From positions 610,437-674,436 of the forward strand of contig CAJNDS010001846.1 in assembly GCA_905221605.1 (NCBI GenBank): 64,000 nucleotides of DNA, written 5' to 3'. The DNA is from Symbiodinium natans (Eukaryota > Sar > Dinophyceae > Suessiales > Symbiodiniaceae). The notes beneath the pieces were generated by a model, which had not been told where the DNA came from, searched no databases, and worked only from the letters and a program-made list of their open reading frames with translations. The translations under genes were made by a program, and so were the position numbers. This document shows, in pieces, positions 53,709 to 64,000 of this stretch. How positions within the stretch are numbered: position 1 is the stretch's first letter; every line of letters starts with the position of its first letter.

Positions 53709-54570
53709 TCAGAGGTTTGTCGATCCGGTGGAGTCTTTCGTCCCTCTGCTGCCCCGCAACCTTTGAAGCAAGACATGCAGCTTCGTGAGCATCGAGAATG
53801 AAAAACTTTCGACTGCGCCGCAGCGAACAAAAACCCGCTGGGGGCGTGCCTCGATAGCGCTGACTGCCATGACTTCTTTGCAGTGCCCTTGGCGTTGGTG
53901 GCCTCCCAAGGCTGAGCTGACCCGCAAAAGCTCTGCTGAATGAAGATGTCAGAAGACGCAGAGGAAGCGGCTTTCGTGGGTTTTTCTTTTAATTGCCGGA
54001 AGCAAGGCAATGCCCTTCTTAAGCCCCCTGTATAGCCGGTATGTGCGTGTGCGTGTGCGTGTGCGTGTGCGTGTGCGTGTGCGTGTGCGTGTGCGTGCGC
54101 GTGCGCGTGCGCGTGCGCGTGCGCGTGCGCGTGCGCGTGCGCGTGTGCGTGTGCGTGTGCGTGTGCGTGTGCGTGTGCGTGTGTGTGTGGGGTCTCTCGG
54201 CCTCCTCAACGATGACGGCGGCAGCTTCCCGATTCTGGTCCAGAAACTTCTTCAACCTCTGCACTTTCTTCAGTACCATTGTCAATGCCTTTATTCAAGA
54301 GTTCTGCAGTTCTTGGCATGCAATACTGCACACTTCGGTCTGTCGTTCCTTGATGTTCACGTGGGCTAACCACCAAGGCAGGCACTCCGCAAGGTCAGGA
54401 AACAGCCTGAAGACCGAGCCTTGGGGCTTTCCGAGGCTTAGGGGTGCAGCAATATGCATGTCCCTCCAGCAAAAAACCTCAGACAGCTGCTCGTGAAGGG
54501 CGTGACCACGAAGTCTATGAAGCCCAGCAACGACCTTCGGTGGCTCTTTTTGACTTCTTGCCTCTGTCAT
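53709..54570 (-). CDS. multi-exon gene of unknown function
   Basis: Exon from ATG 54570: [60 protein letters not shown]. The frame meets TGA at 54297-54295 and continues in the same frame as [20 protein letters not shown] and IVEEAER down to a GTGTGC-type microsatellite. A last segment at about 53885-53709 reads [20 protein letters not shown] and [17 protein letters not shown] before a stop. No family is recognised. The in-frame TGA between two strong segments is unexplained; a very short intron, a mutation or recoding are possible. Confidence 0.55.
54041..54189. repeat. (GTGTGC)n / (GTGCGC)n microsatellite
   Basis: GTGTGCGT on both sides and GTGCGCGT in the middle; symmetric and alternating purine-pyrimidine for about 150 bases. 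Intronic between two coding segments. Confidence 0.95.
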
Positions 54571-54956
54571 GAGAGGCTGCGCCTTGTTATATAACCTGGC
54601 GCTCCTGCAGTTGTGTTAAGCAGTGTTCTGTCGAGTTCCTGTAGAGGAACGGTCTTAATTGCAACGACATCAATGAATACCATTTTCTTTTCCGAACAAC
54701 ACTGATTCAAAAGGGCAACGAATGTTTCTGCACAAGAGTCTTTGTCATTCTTCTAACTTGTTCTGTAAGTCCTCGAGCCTTGTGCTCGCTAATCCAGAGA
54801 TCAGTGATGCCTTATGGTTTTGGAAGAGCAACTCCAACGTGACGTTGCAAGGCATTCTGGAGCTGCAGAAAAATTGGCGCATAGGACCGAGGCCCGGATA
54901 ATGAGGGCAAAGTAGAAACAAGGAGGATAAAGTTGGTCACAGAGTTCCAAAAGTAG

Positions 54957-55033
54957 CTGGGGTTAGGGTTTGGGGTTTAGGGTTTAGGGCTTATGGCTTA
55001 GGGCTTAGGATTTAGGGTTTAGGGTTTACTGTA
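54957..55033. repeat. short degenerate TTTAGGG array
   Basis: TTTAGGG, TTAGGGC and TTATGGC variants on plus. A GT donor (CCTACA|GTAAACCC on minus) opens the upstream exon directly into the array, so it is probably intronic; the acceptor side (AACCCCAG near 54957) is not confirmed. Confidence 0.7.
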
Positions 55034-55049
55034 GGGTTTTTTGTTATTA

Positions 55050-55612
55050 CGTATACTCGTTGCGGCCGCGTGCCGTTGGAGCGCGAGACCAGTGGGAGGC
55101 ACACTTTCCCCCGAGATGCAAAGGTGCAGGGTACAAAGTCCAGGTCTCGTTTGCATGGGAAACGTTGGGAAACAATGGAACATGACACAAGTCCACAATG
55201 GATCCAAACGAAGTAAGTTCAAGGAACGAGATGCTTCGACCACATCCCGATGTGCCGTCGCTAGATTTTCTGGAGTCCACCAGCCGCATGCCCTAAACCT
55301 TTTCCATGGCAAAGTTAACATCTGAGACGATGGCTTCGCTGCCACCTGCGGTTCGTGCAGGCCTGACATAAAGGAGGTCACCTGGCAGCTAGCGTTCGCC
55401 AAGTCGCCGTCAGCGTACGAATTCGGTTGCATGAGGACACTAGTTCGGCAGCTGCGGCTGTCGGCTCTACTTGGCTCCTGGCTGGCAAGCCAAGCTCCGC
55501 TTCCTTCTCAGCCTTCGATAAGTAGTTAGCAAAAAAAGGGCTTGACATACGGGGCTTTCAGCAAGGTCAGCAAACCCAACACTTTCAAAACCTTTCAGCA
55601 CACGCCGCCTGG
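55050..55612 (-). CDS. multi-exon gene of unknown function carrying the G-F/L-x-D-L module
   Basis: Segment 55610-55545 reads KGFESVGFADLAESPVCQAL, the same module as in the gene at 45.5-49.3 kb. Exon 55530-55432 reads ANYLSKAEKEAELGLPARSQ and EPTAAAAELVSSCNRI, donor ATTC|GTACGC. Segment 55420-55050 is open (SFMSGLHEPQVAAKPSSQML, WWTPENLATAHRDVVEASRS) and ends in a telomere-type array. No family is recognised. Confidence 0.5.
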
Positions 55613-56399
55613 AGGGAGAACTCATCGTTCAAGCACACGGCCCACCTGCAGTCTGCTGCAGTCGCATGCAGTTTTAGTTTGCCCACCTGCTAGGACTACT
55701 AGGAAGAAAAGGTATTTTGGTCTGACGCAGTCTAGGTGGAGACTAGGGAGTTCGGAGGGGACCATTCCAAGGTCGCAACCCGAGCTGGGCAGAATTCTTT
55801 AGGCAACAATACAAATCTTTTTTTAGACTCCAAACAATTCGAACACCTCGCACCACAAACTGTTGCTGAGTCTGGAGCCTTTTTGACTTGTCAGCAGGCA
55901 TGAAGGGGTTGCTGATGTCTGCCTGCAGGAAGGGTGCGGGAACACAGGAGCTTCACAGAGCTTCACAGAGCTTCACAGAGCTTCACACGCATGTCAGGAC
56001 AGTCCGTGATGCCCTGAGGAAGCCGCGGCATGCAGCAGAACCTCTACCAGGAACTGGTTCTGCGAATCCGAGGGCTCACCCCTGGTGGCTGCTAGCAGGT
56101 GGCTGGTGGCTTGGGTGGCTTGACGGGCCGAACTCCAACAAGCCTCCTGGTTTGCCCAATAGTCTCTCAATGTATCTTTCCATGACAGGTGAAGGCAAAG
56201 CTAAGGCAGGAACAGCGTGAACTCCTTCAGAATGCTGACCTTGTGCTGTCGCCGCCGACGCTTGGCCCCAAATTTCATGCCCGCCACACATCTAGCATAC
56301 CTAGGCATACCTATAGGCATTCCACACGGGAGAGCGATCGTGGACTCAAGGCCACTGCGTGCTCTCCGTGGTGCTTCATGTCGGTGGCAAGGATACCTG

Positions 56400-56929
56400 T
56401 CGGCTCTCCAAAAGTGTCAGAGAACATGAGACCGCTCCCTTCCGTTCCCAGCGAATCACAAGGCCTGCAACCATCCTCTTGCGGACGAGGCTATAAACTT
56501 CGGGGCCAAGATCCTGCAGGCCAGGGATGTCCAGCAACCGTGCTTGCCCTCTGCCTGTCTGGAGGATTGAGGTGCTATAGGTGCTTCGGCAGAGACGCCG
56601 GACACCTGGAAGATGTTGCAGTCCATGCCGTTCAGAGCTGTCTCGAAGGCCCTGCACACGCGAGACATGGCGGTCTTGCACTTTTGGGACACCACTGTGA
56701 TCTACTGTGCCTGGCACAGTGATGATTCTCCAGCGGAGACGAGTCGTTGTAGCGAAGCCTGACACAGGTTAACTTGCACGCCAAGTAGTGGTGTAGCCCA
56801 TAAAGAAAGCAGGATAAACCAGCCAGGGAACGCAAGCTCGCTGCGCGTCATGATTTCGAAGGCGTTGTTATACCTCGTTATCCAGGGGTTTTCCACAGCT
56901 TTCCTGAAGCCACGAATTTCATGGTGCAC
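56400..56929 (-). CDS. multi-exon gene of unknown function with one hydrophobic segment
   Basis: Exon 56929-56760 reads HHEIRGFRKAVENPWITRYN, NAFEIMTRSELAFPGWFILL, then SLWATPLLGVQV (a likely membrane or buried helix) and NLCQASLQ. Segments 56690-56590 (KTAMSRVCRAFETALNGMDC, NIFQVSGVSAEA) and 56550-56420 (LLDIPGLQDLGPEVYSLVRK, RMVAGLVIRWERKG) follow in different frames. No family is recognised. Confidence 0.5.
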
Positions 56930-56949
56930 ACAACTGCGTCCTGAAGCCT

Positions 56950-57790
56950 CGAGCCACCTAATTTCCTATGTGCGAGTGTTCTCACAGCCCCCAGACCTGT
57001 TGTTTAGTTATCTGTTTCTACTGGGCTTCTACTGGGCTTCTACTGGGCTTGAGCAGACGGAGGATTCCCCAACGCACCTGGTGAGCTCTCCCTCTTCGGT
57101 TACTTTTCTTCCTCCTCTGCTCCTTCTTCTTCTTGTCAGCGAAAAGGCCCCCCCCCCACCCCGAAAAGGCGACGCTCCCTTTTTCTTGCCGTCTTTCTTT
57201 CATGGAGCATGGGAGCAAGCCCCCCCTCTCTTCTTCTTCCGCGCACTTGGGGATCCGCCTATCGGGAGATCTGAGAGGCCCCACCGAAAGGCGACCCCGG
57301 CCGCGGCGAGGGGGAGCCGCTGTCCTGTCTGTTGAGTGAGACTCCCCATTTTGGGGTGGAGGTGTTGTAGAGTGTCGTGGTCCGTCACCAAAAAAAGAAG
57401 CCCTCTCTCAGTGGTCCGAGGTCCCCTTCCTTTCGTGCTTCAGGTTTCAGAATCCCCCCCCGTCTCGGTCTCCACCTCTGCGTCTTTGCGCGTCCCCTCC
57501 AGCTGCGAGGCTTCAGCTTGCTGTTGGGCCCATGAGTTCCAGGATCCCTTGCGGGCCTCAGAAGTTGTTCCCCTTGCGCGCTTTCTCCGTGCCGCCACGA
57601 CCCTCCTCCGTATCAGGCCTTCTCTTTCTTTTTGCTCCTTCTTTCTTTATCTTTTTCTTTCTGTAGGGGCAAGCCCCCGCGCGGTCCCCACGCGCCCCTT
57701 GCTTTTGGAGGCGGGAAACTCTGAGAGTGGGGTGTCTGAGACAGGCCCTCTCGCACCAAGGACAATCTCTGGAAGAGTACTCTCACGACG
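56950..57790. other. pyrimidine-rich stretch with no supported gene
   Basis: Tandem CTTCTACTGGG (three copies near 57025), TTCTTCTT and CCCCCCCC runs on plus. Probably intron and 3' sequence of the flanking minus-strand genes. Confidence 0.45.
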
Positions 57791-57794
57791 AGCG

Positions 57795-58130
57795 CTTTCT
57801 GAATTGCTGAGGGCGCACCCGCGATGATCAAGGTCATGACAAAGGGCTCCAATCTGAGAGTTATGCCGTGTGCACCGACTCTGTGCTGGGGTCTGTTCCT
57901 CGTGCCATGTCAACTCTAAGGTTGCGGCCACCAGCGCAAACAACTCGGGGTACGTCAAGTAGGCCGATAGGTTTGCTGCCTGTGAGCTGGCAAGCTTGAG
58001 CTGTTTGACAGCGCTGAAGGGCGTGGACACCCTGTAAGGACCAGTAGTGAAGTCATCAAAGTCATCCACCGCCTTCGCCATCTTCGACGCATAGTGAGTG
58101 GTCGACATTGCGTGATGAAAATTGTGGAAC
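57795..58130 (-). CDS. 3',5'-cyclic-nucleotide phosphodiesterase, catalytic-domain fragment
   Basis: Class I phosphodiesterases hydrolyse cAMP or cGMP at a two-metal HD-type site. Exon 58130-57929 encodes FHNFHHAMSTTHYASKMAKA, the first metal-site motif (HNxxH), and later TYPELFALV. A GC donor (CTGGTG|GCCGCA, 57928) and acceptor CTCTCAG|ATTGG (57854) remove 75 bases. This gives ELFALV-IGALCHDLDHRG, with exactly the family's usual spacing from the E-L-x-A-L helix to the HDxDH motif. After HRG the frame no longer looks like a phosphodiesterase; a GT donor (CGCGG|GTGCGC) probably ends the exon there. The remaining domain was not found downstream, so the gene is either split by long introns or truncated. 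TAA at 58141-58139 lies in frame just upstream. Confidence 0.75.
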
Positions 58131-58138
58131 CTCAGATC

Positions 58139-58384
58139 TTACCATTGACAGAGCACTGCCGCTATTTCCGCCAACCCTCTCAATGGGTTGCCATGGTGAG
58201 ACTTTGACTTAAGTGAAGCAAAACAAGCCCCAAGCGGAATGGACCTGTAGCCGCTCTTGACGGCCTGGAACAGGTGTCGCTTGCGCTGCAAGGAGGGGTG
58301 TTGATTCCGTGCCTGAAAGAAGCGCATGAGGACACCTGATAAGTGCTTTTCAAGCCCAGGTTTCCTTCCAGTCCCTTTAGTCAT
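58139..58384 (-). CDS. possible upstream exon of the phosphodiesterase
   Basis: Open frame from 58384 (LEKHLSGVLMRFFQARNQHP, LFQAVKSGYRSIPLGACFAS, PLRGLAEIAAVLC) that meets TAA two codons before the phosphodiesterase frame. A real link would need a very short intron. Weak. Confidence 0.3.
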   Translation of the reverse strand: MTKGTGRKPGLEKHLSGVLMRFFQARNQHPSLQRKRHLFQAVKSGYRSIPLGACFASLKSKSHHGNPLRGLAEIAAVLCQW

Positions 58385-58640
58385 GAGTCATGGGTTTCTT
58401 GAAACATCTCGACTTCTCTCGAGGTACCGTCGTCGATGGAAAGGTTGTCGAGAATGCCCAACCTACAGTCTGGAACCATGTGGATGCTGAATGCAACACT
58501 CATGAAAGCTGCATGCTGAAGCACGAGATGAGTTCCCTGACACAGCAAGCAGCGTCTGTCGCATCCCCCCTGAGGTGCCGGACTGGCGTATGGAAGTCAC
58601 CAGCAGCACGAACTGGTCATGCGACGTCAAGACCTAGGAG

Positions 58641-59329
58641 TCAGCATGCAATCTGTAGTATCTGTAGACATGCAGACCAGCTTGGCGCCACAAGCAAGGC
58701 GCCCGCCCAGTAGTCGATTTCCCACTGTGAGACGTCTACATGCGGACCCGCCGTCAAGTCCCTCACGATGCGTCCAGGCGTCGCAAATTGAACAGCACAT
58801 GTGTGAAGAGAGCCATTTGCTGAGCTGTTGGGCTTGCAACAGCTCTGCGCCACGTCTTGCACCTCAAATGCTGGCAGCCATTGCACAAGGTTGACAAAGG
58901 AAAAACGTATGCCAGGCGGGCCAAACGGGCCAAGCGAGGACAACGGATGTTTCTCTCCCGTGCTTCATCAATTCATTCCAGGGGCTTAAGCACTGTGTAC
59001 CACAATCCCCATTTAAGGATGCAGTGCTTCGATCTCCAAAGCTCAAGGTCGGTAAGACTTTCCTACCTGCTTTGCAAGAGAAAAAGGTCGCGCGAGAGCC
59101 TGCACATCAGAGTGTCGTCAGTTCGTGACAAGGGTTTTTTTGCATAGGAGGCGCGCACAGTGGTCAAAGTGTACAACTTACTTCGAGCATCCGCAGCCTG
59201 AAGCGCGGTCAATGGATGTGCGCTCTTCTGACTCCAGGGACCCAGCAAAAGACGAATACCGCTGACTGCAGGCAAGGATTTGTGGGGGCATCTGCACTCG
59301 CGAGGGCACTGAGTCAGTCTAGGGATCAT
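58641..59329 (-). CDS. coding segments, unknown (possibly 5' exons of the phosphodiesterase gene)
   Basis: Segment 58940-58641 reads VNLVQWLPAFEVQDVAQSCC, GRIVRDLTAGPHVDVSQWEI and DYWAGALLVAPSWSACLQIL. Segment 59329-59063 reads LTALQAADARSKLYTLTTVR. Both are coding-like with G/C third positions. They lie between the phosphodiesterase and the next gene; assignment is by strand and position only. Confidence 0.4.
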
Positions 59330-59625
59330 CTGTCAGTCCGCCCGATGCGGGCACTCCAGCTCGAGCGCTTGCGGGCTGGGAATGTATGTGCGAGCAGCGC
59401 AAGAGTCCGGCGAAAATGGCAAGCGCTTGGTTTTTGGGGGTGCTCGAGGTGCACTGGCACTCTTAAGAACGATCAAGGGACAGAGGAGTGAAGATTGGAT
59501 TCCTACTCCCATCTGCCGAAGCTAACGAGGCCGCCGAGCGACCAATTGCAGCATGCCCTTTGAAGAGGCGAAGTCTAGTGCCTCAGCTTGCAGCACCCAA
59601 CGGAAGGTTCGGTTTTTGTTGGCTT

Positions 59626-61801
59626 TCAAAGATCCTTTAGTCCTAAGCTCCTCGCGGTCGGGACATGACTCGTGAACTTGTGGACTGTGTGAACTCGACC
59701 CAGGCCAGACGCCTGCCGGGAAATTTTGGCCCTGGGTTCAAGCCTCTCCCTAAATCTTATGGATAAGCATGAGAAGCAGAGCTGCCTTGCTTCCAGTCCT
59801 TCCAGTGCTTCCGTCAGTTCTGAGTCTGGACCTGGTAGCCATCGCCTGCCAGCAATAGATCTGCAGAACAGGCCAGCAGGCATTTCTGGGACATGAGCAC
59901 CTCTTCAGTGTAGTATTCTGAGACAAGCAAGTCCTCCGTTTCGTCCTGATGCCCAGAACGGCAAACAAAACGCCTCGTGGCATGGATGACTGGGCCTGCA
60001 CCGCACCGTCCCCCCCTTCACGCTCCAGAAGCGCCTTGGTCGCTTGCAACAGGGCATCTCATCACCATGTTAGTGTAAGACGGATTCGAGCCCGTCATAT
60101 AAAAAACTGCGGCAAGGACTCGCGTCCACATCACATCCAGAGAAAGGCGCTCCAGATGGCTGCTGGCCTTTCTACATGTTCCAGGACTACAGTTTGTGTC
60201 GATGTCTGGAGAAACATCTCTCTGGAACACGCCTGGAGCATCTGAAAACGTCTGAATTACTGGGGAGGGGTCCGCACTTGCAAGCCACTCCAGGAACTCC
60301 GCATCTTGGTCCGTGTAATCCACGTGGATCTGGCCCTTGGCTTTACACGGCTGGTCTCTCATCGGATCCTATGAAGCAGCGATCAAGGAGAGAGCCCAAA
60401 GCTTGGACAGCAGCTCCCCCTGGGCAAGCACAGCACTCCCCCCGGAACGGCCCTAGGAGGCGACTCTCATGTGACCTGCCATGCCCCATGATGCCCACCA
60501 AATCGCCCCAAGTGCGGCCTCTTTGGACTTAGAGGCTGTCTTGGTGCTTGCGAGGATGAGGCCCAAGGGCTTCATATCCTGTCAGAGAGGCCATGCAGAG
60601 CCGGCTCCATTCACGGCAGAGCAGAGGCGAATCCGTCTACGGCACACACTGCATTTACGCGAGTTTTGACTGGGAGGCCGGTGCGCTGTAAAGGTACTGA
60701 GATGTTCGATGTACTGGTCCCAGGAAGGCCCCAAATCTGGAGGGTACACGGCAGACGGTTGCATCACGATCTTCGCTCTACATCCACAAGCTAAACCTTG
60801 GCGACTGCACTGGCAACTGCGCCAATAAGATGACTCATGGGGACAAAGCGAAGTTGAAGAGACGGAAGCAAAAATGGCTCTGCTGACAAGAAGACAAGAA
60901 GATCAAGAGCATGAAAACGCGACGCTTCTCACTAGTGATACGGAAGCTGCACAGAGCCAAGTGCGACATGGCTCACACGGTGCCTTCCCCGCACTCATGA
61001 TGGGGGCAATCATGAAGCCAGCGGTCTGATCGATGCCCTGGAGTTCATGCAGGTCTGGTAGCGTACCGCTATAGTTCCCGGCATTGAGCTCGAGGCAAAC
61101 TCAAGCTCATCCCAGTACGGGCAGGTCGCTGGGTCCTTCAGAAGCATACCAGTCTCGTACCAGCCATGTTTGAGGGCATGTTCTTGGAGTGGCCACGCAC
61201 GGAGTATCAACAGAGCATGAACCGGTTGGGAGGCGCGCGTTGTACTTCAACGCACCAAGTGGCTCGGAGCGCTCCTTCAAGCCGAAAACTATCTTAGAGC
61301 AGATACTCTACGCTTTCAAGGGTACCGGGGGGTACCAGCTCGAGTGGGCACTTGGTGCCTTGGCCAACATCGCGATCCTGCCCGGCAACCTTCAAAAGAT
61401 CACACAAGCTCTGCAGCGTTTCAAGCAGACACGTCACCTGAGACGGCGGCCCAATGTCCATCTCCATGCGTGCTGGCTCGGGCACGGTAGCTGTCGGCGG
61501 GGCCCAGACCTGGGCTGTAGGTTGGGGGAATGCACGGCTTAGTCACATGGCATGATAGTGAGGCGTTTCACCTCTTCATCGTCGATGAAGAACACCATGC
61601 ACTTGCTCGACTGTGTCACTGCCTGAGCCACAAAGGGACGCCCGTACACGGCTCGTAGACATCCGCTTCAGCCCGCCTGCACTGCCTTTTCGAGGGTCTG
61701 CACCAAGTCTGCTGTGCTTGAAGCCATGCTGAGCTCGGAGACCAAGGACTGTCCAGCACACTCAGACAAGACCCAGGGCCCCAAAAAATCCTCAGAGCCA
61801 T
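59626..61801 (-). CDS. large multi-exon gene of unknown function
   Basis: Segments in order: 61790-61671 (SECAGQSLVSELSMASSTAD, LVQTLEKAVQAG), then TGA at 61670-61668, then the same frame to about 61560 (GRPFVAQAVTQSSKCMVFFI, DDEEVKRLTIM); 61480-61300 (MEMDIGPPSQVTCLLETLQS, LCDLLKVAGQDRD); 61210-61040 (ALKHGWYETGMLLKDPATCP, YWDELEFASSSMPG); 60767-60600 (YPPDLGPSWDQYIEHLSTFT, KCSVCRRRIRLC); 60578-60476 (MKPLGLILASTKTASKSKEA, GAIWWASWGMA; clean CTGACAG|G and GGCAG|GTCACA borders); 60350-60180 (VDYTDQDAEFLEWLASADPS); 60049-59960 (ATKALLEREGG); 59945-59820 (LLVSEYYTEEVLMSQKCLLA); 59815-59626 (LTEALEGLEARQLCFSCLS). That they form one gene is inferred. No domain is recognised. Confidence 0.5.
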
Positions 61802-61963
61802 GGGACCTCATGCGTATGACATGACGGCAGCAAGCTCGCCTGCATTTGTTCCGCTGAGTGCTTTCTTAGAGACAGCTCTTTCAGCATCGACTGGGCCTGC
61901 CAAAGCCAGGAAAATTCCTGTGGATGCGCTGGTGGCCCGGCTCACACGTTACATCACGTTACA

Positions 61964-62621
61964 TCACGTTACGCGGGTGTTCCATGAGTTTGAGGCCGGC
62001 TGGGCCTGCAGTGCTGCCCGCAAGGATGACTCACATAGCCTGTGAGGCATTTCAACCCTTCCCAAAGAAAGTTCCGCCTGGGAAGTCCCGTGAGACAGGA
62101 TAATGTGAAGCAGTACCTTAGAGTACCCTAGACGTGACCTTACAGAAGAGGTAGGGTCAGGACGACTCTGCCGCAACGATGTCAAAGTGATCCAATCTGG
62201 AGCAGACGAAGTTTCAGACCGGCTTAAGCCTGACTGAGCTGAGCTGAGCCTCAGCGGCTCCAACGCCTTCCTGCCACCACACACACAAGAACCCCAAAAA
62301 AACTTGGGTAAGCTTTGCGAGCTTCAGAAACTGGCGCCAGGGCGTCTTCGTGCTGAGATCATCGGAAAAATCCAGCACCGTCGGCCTAAGCATCGATTTC
62401 CAAACTTGCAACTCCCGTGGTGGGTCTACCGATGTGCGCTGCTCTGTACTTCTGGGGTGGGCACTTGCCGATTCCATGTAGCACAACGCAGATTTCCCTT
62501 GAGGAAGTTGACCTCCCAGAAATCTCCAAGGTAAGGTCGCAATGAAAAGAGACGCAGCCATGCAGCCATGTACTGAGCACGGCACATGCCCCCAGAACCA
62601 GTCCACGAGCCCTTCGCACAC
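61964..62621 (-). CDS. multi-exon gene, unknown
   Basis: Segment 62620-62530 is hydrophobic (VDWFWGHVPCSVHGCMAASL, FIATLPWRFLGG). Segment 62420-62215 reads LQVWKSMLRPTVLDFSDDLS and QFLKLAKLTQVFLGFLCVWW. Segment 62260-61964 reads SAQSGLSRSETSSAPDWITL and GYSKVLLHIILSHGTSQAEL. A triplicated CACGTTACAT word lies at 61950-61975. No family is recognised. Confidence 0.45.
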
Positions 62622-62652
62622 ATGCGTGCTTCATGTGCGTCTCACAACGCCT

Positions 62653-63201
62653 TCAATACGAGACAGTTGGTTTCGGCTCAGCAAAACAGACTGAAGCCTC
62701 TGCACAGATGACCCGCCCACCATCTTCAGGATAGATGGTGAAGGCCTGCAGTGCTCATGTGTACTGCTTCCGTGCTGAGTCTCTGTCGCATGCCAAACTG
62801 GCCTCCGCTGTCAAAGCACTGGGACTGCTTCGATTTTGCGCGCCTCGCACATCAAGGAGCTTCAACAAGAAGCTGCTAGGTGAGCCAAAGCAAGCTTCAT
62901 TACAGCTTTCTCAGCAGAAGGGGCAGCAGGCCTAGATTCACAAAGGAGCCCAACCTGCCCAGGGCAGCGACCGCACTCGCCACAGGCATGGGCAGGTGCC
63001 GGGCTGCAGGTGCCTGTCAGCCTGCCAAACCGCGGCTTCTGGCAGCTCCACGCCACCTGGGCCCCAGGTTCCGGGGACTCGGGGAACTCGAAGGACTTCG
63101 GAGCGAGCCTCTGAGGACCTCTTTGGGCACCTGACATGCTGCGCAGCTGCATGATAAAGCTTCTCATGCAAAAGGAGAAGTGTAGCGGTGTAGATGAAAC
63201 A

Positions 63202-63243
<42 letters not shown>

Positions 63244-63993
63244 AGATTGCAGTCTGAGAGGTTTTGGACCTCGGCGGCAGATTGGATGTGACGTTCCCAT
63301 TCGTCAGACGACTTGGCCTGAGAACCGGCCCCTTTCTTTTAACACTTTGGGACGCTGGGGCCCGTCAAAGTGCTACAGCCAGCTACAGCCAGCTACAGCT
63401 CGGGGAGGAACGAGAACCTCCACTCCTTGCAGCAGGCTCTCAACCACGGCCGCAGACCGCCGCGCCTGGGAGCTCGTCGGTTCCAGCGCTCCACGTGCGC
63501 GAACGTATACCAGATCCACCACAAGGCAAAAAAAAAGCGAGAACCCTGCCTCACCCTCCCAGTGGAGACAATTGAGGCGCTCTGCCAGAAGGAGAGCATA
63601 CAGCTGTAAAGTCGAAGGCGTTTCACTTGCCTGCCACTTCCGAGACACTTATCGAAGCCAGCAAGCCAGACGACATCAATCATTCACTATCAATCACTCT
63701 GGTTTAATGCTTCTATGGCTATGGCATGCAATGGCTTGTAGTCCAACCTTGCTATTGTATTCCACACTCTCAGACTGCCTCCGCAGGCGTACTGAGCTCA
63801 GCAAGCAAGACGCCCTCCACACCTTGGTGCAGCAGCGAATGGCACTCTCTTCATCCACCCCACTCTCGCTGCATAGGCATTCGGACAACGAGACAAAGAA
63901 ACGTGCCAAGAGCAGCATGGATGTTTTCTGTGCGTCAACCAATGAATAAGCCTGCTGAACTGGAAGAACTCTGCCAAGAATGACCATCATCAC
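62653..63993 (-). CDS. gene running off the right edge, unknown (3' exons)
   Basis: Segments: 63990-63720 (PVQQAYSLVDAQKTSMLLLA, RFFVSLSECLCSESGVDEES), 63640-63400 (LQLYALLLAERLNCLHWEGE, VVDLVYVRARGALEPTSSQA), a weaker one at about 63130-62990, 62880-62780 (LDVRGAQNRSSPSALTAEAS) and the last exon 62745-62653 with a clean CACTGCAG|GCC acceptor (FTIYPEDGGRVICAEASVCF, AEPKPTVSY, stop TGA). The 5' end is outside the window. No family is recognised. Confidence 0.5.
63203..63243. repeat. (GA)n microsatellite
   Basis: AGAAAGAGAGAGAG run of about 40 bases; intronic in the minus-strand gene. Confidence 0.9.
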
Positions 63994-64000
63994 AGCTCAA

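Overview
The window reads as nuclear DNA of a dinoflagellate, most likely a Symbiodiniaceae-type alga (inference; about 0.8 for dinoflagellate, lower for family). The signs are genes split into short exons, AG|G-type acceptors, GC and GA splice donors next to GT ones, nearly every convincing coding segment on one strand (minus), plant-type TTTAGGG repeats, and a myristoylation-type calcium-dependent protein kinase (CDPK). I see no bacterial operons, rRNA, CRISPR or organelle genes.

Layout. 0.4-6.2 kb: four minus-strand genes of unknown function. 6.5-7.3 kb: a degenerate telomere-like array. 8-13 kb: isolated exons. 13.2-16.0 kb and 19.2-23 kb: two multi-exon genes cut by telomere-repeat and inverted-repeat introns. 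24.7-29.1 kb: a repeat-dense block inside a large inverted duplication of a gene fragment. 30.0-31.6 kb: another gene with telomere-repeat introns. 31.6-32.2 kb: a palindrome-bearing minisatellite. 33.7-35.6 kb: the two-exon CDPK. 36-45 kb: genes of unknown function plus a probable secreted or ER protein with a DUF3431-like end. 45.5-52.9 kb: a repeat-module protein and an EF-hand/acidic/WD40 protein. 53.7-64 kb: a run of minus-strand genes including a cyclic-nucleotide phosphodiesterase fragment. The last gene runs off the right edge.

Main result. At least eight arrays of the telomeric heptamer TTTAGGG, in either orientation, lie exactly between exons whose frames and phases join. Removing each array with GT-AG, GC-AG or GA-AG ends restores an open frame. 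In the best case the heptamer itself supplies both the donor (G|GTTTAG) and the acceptor (TTTAG|G). A terminal-inverted-repeat element at 15.1 kb and a 10-mer tandem repeat at 21.5 kb behave the same way. The window therefore looks like a record of introns made from telomeric repeats, small inverted-repeat elements and tandem repeats.

Limits. Exon borders were read by eye from frame, splice motifs and codon bias. Apart from the CDPK, phosphodiesterase, WD40, EF-hand and (weakly) DUF3431 segments, no product is recognised. Gene boundaries are approximate unless splice positions are stated.
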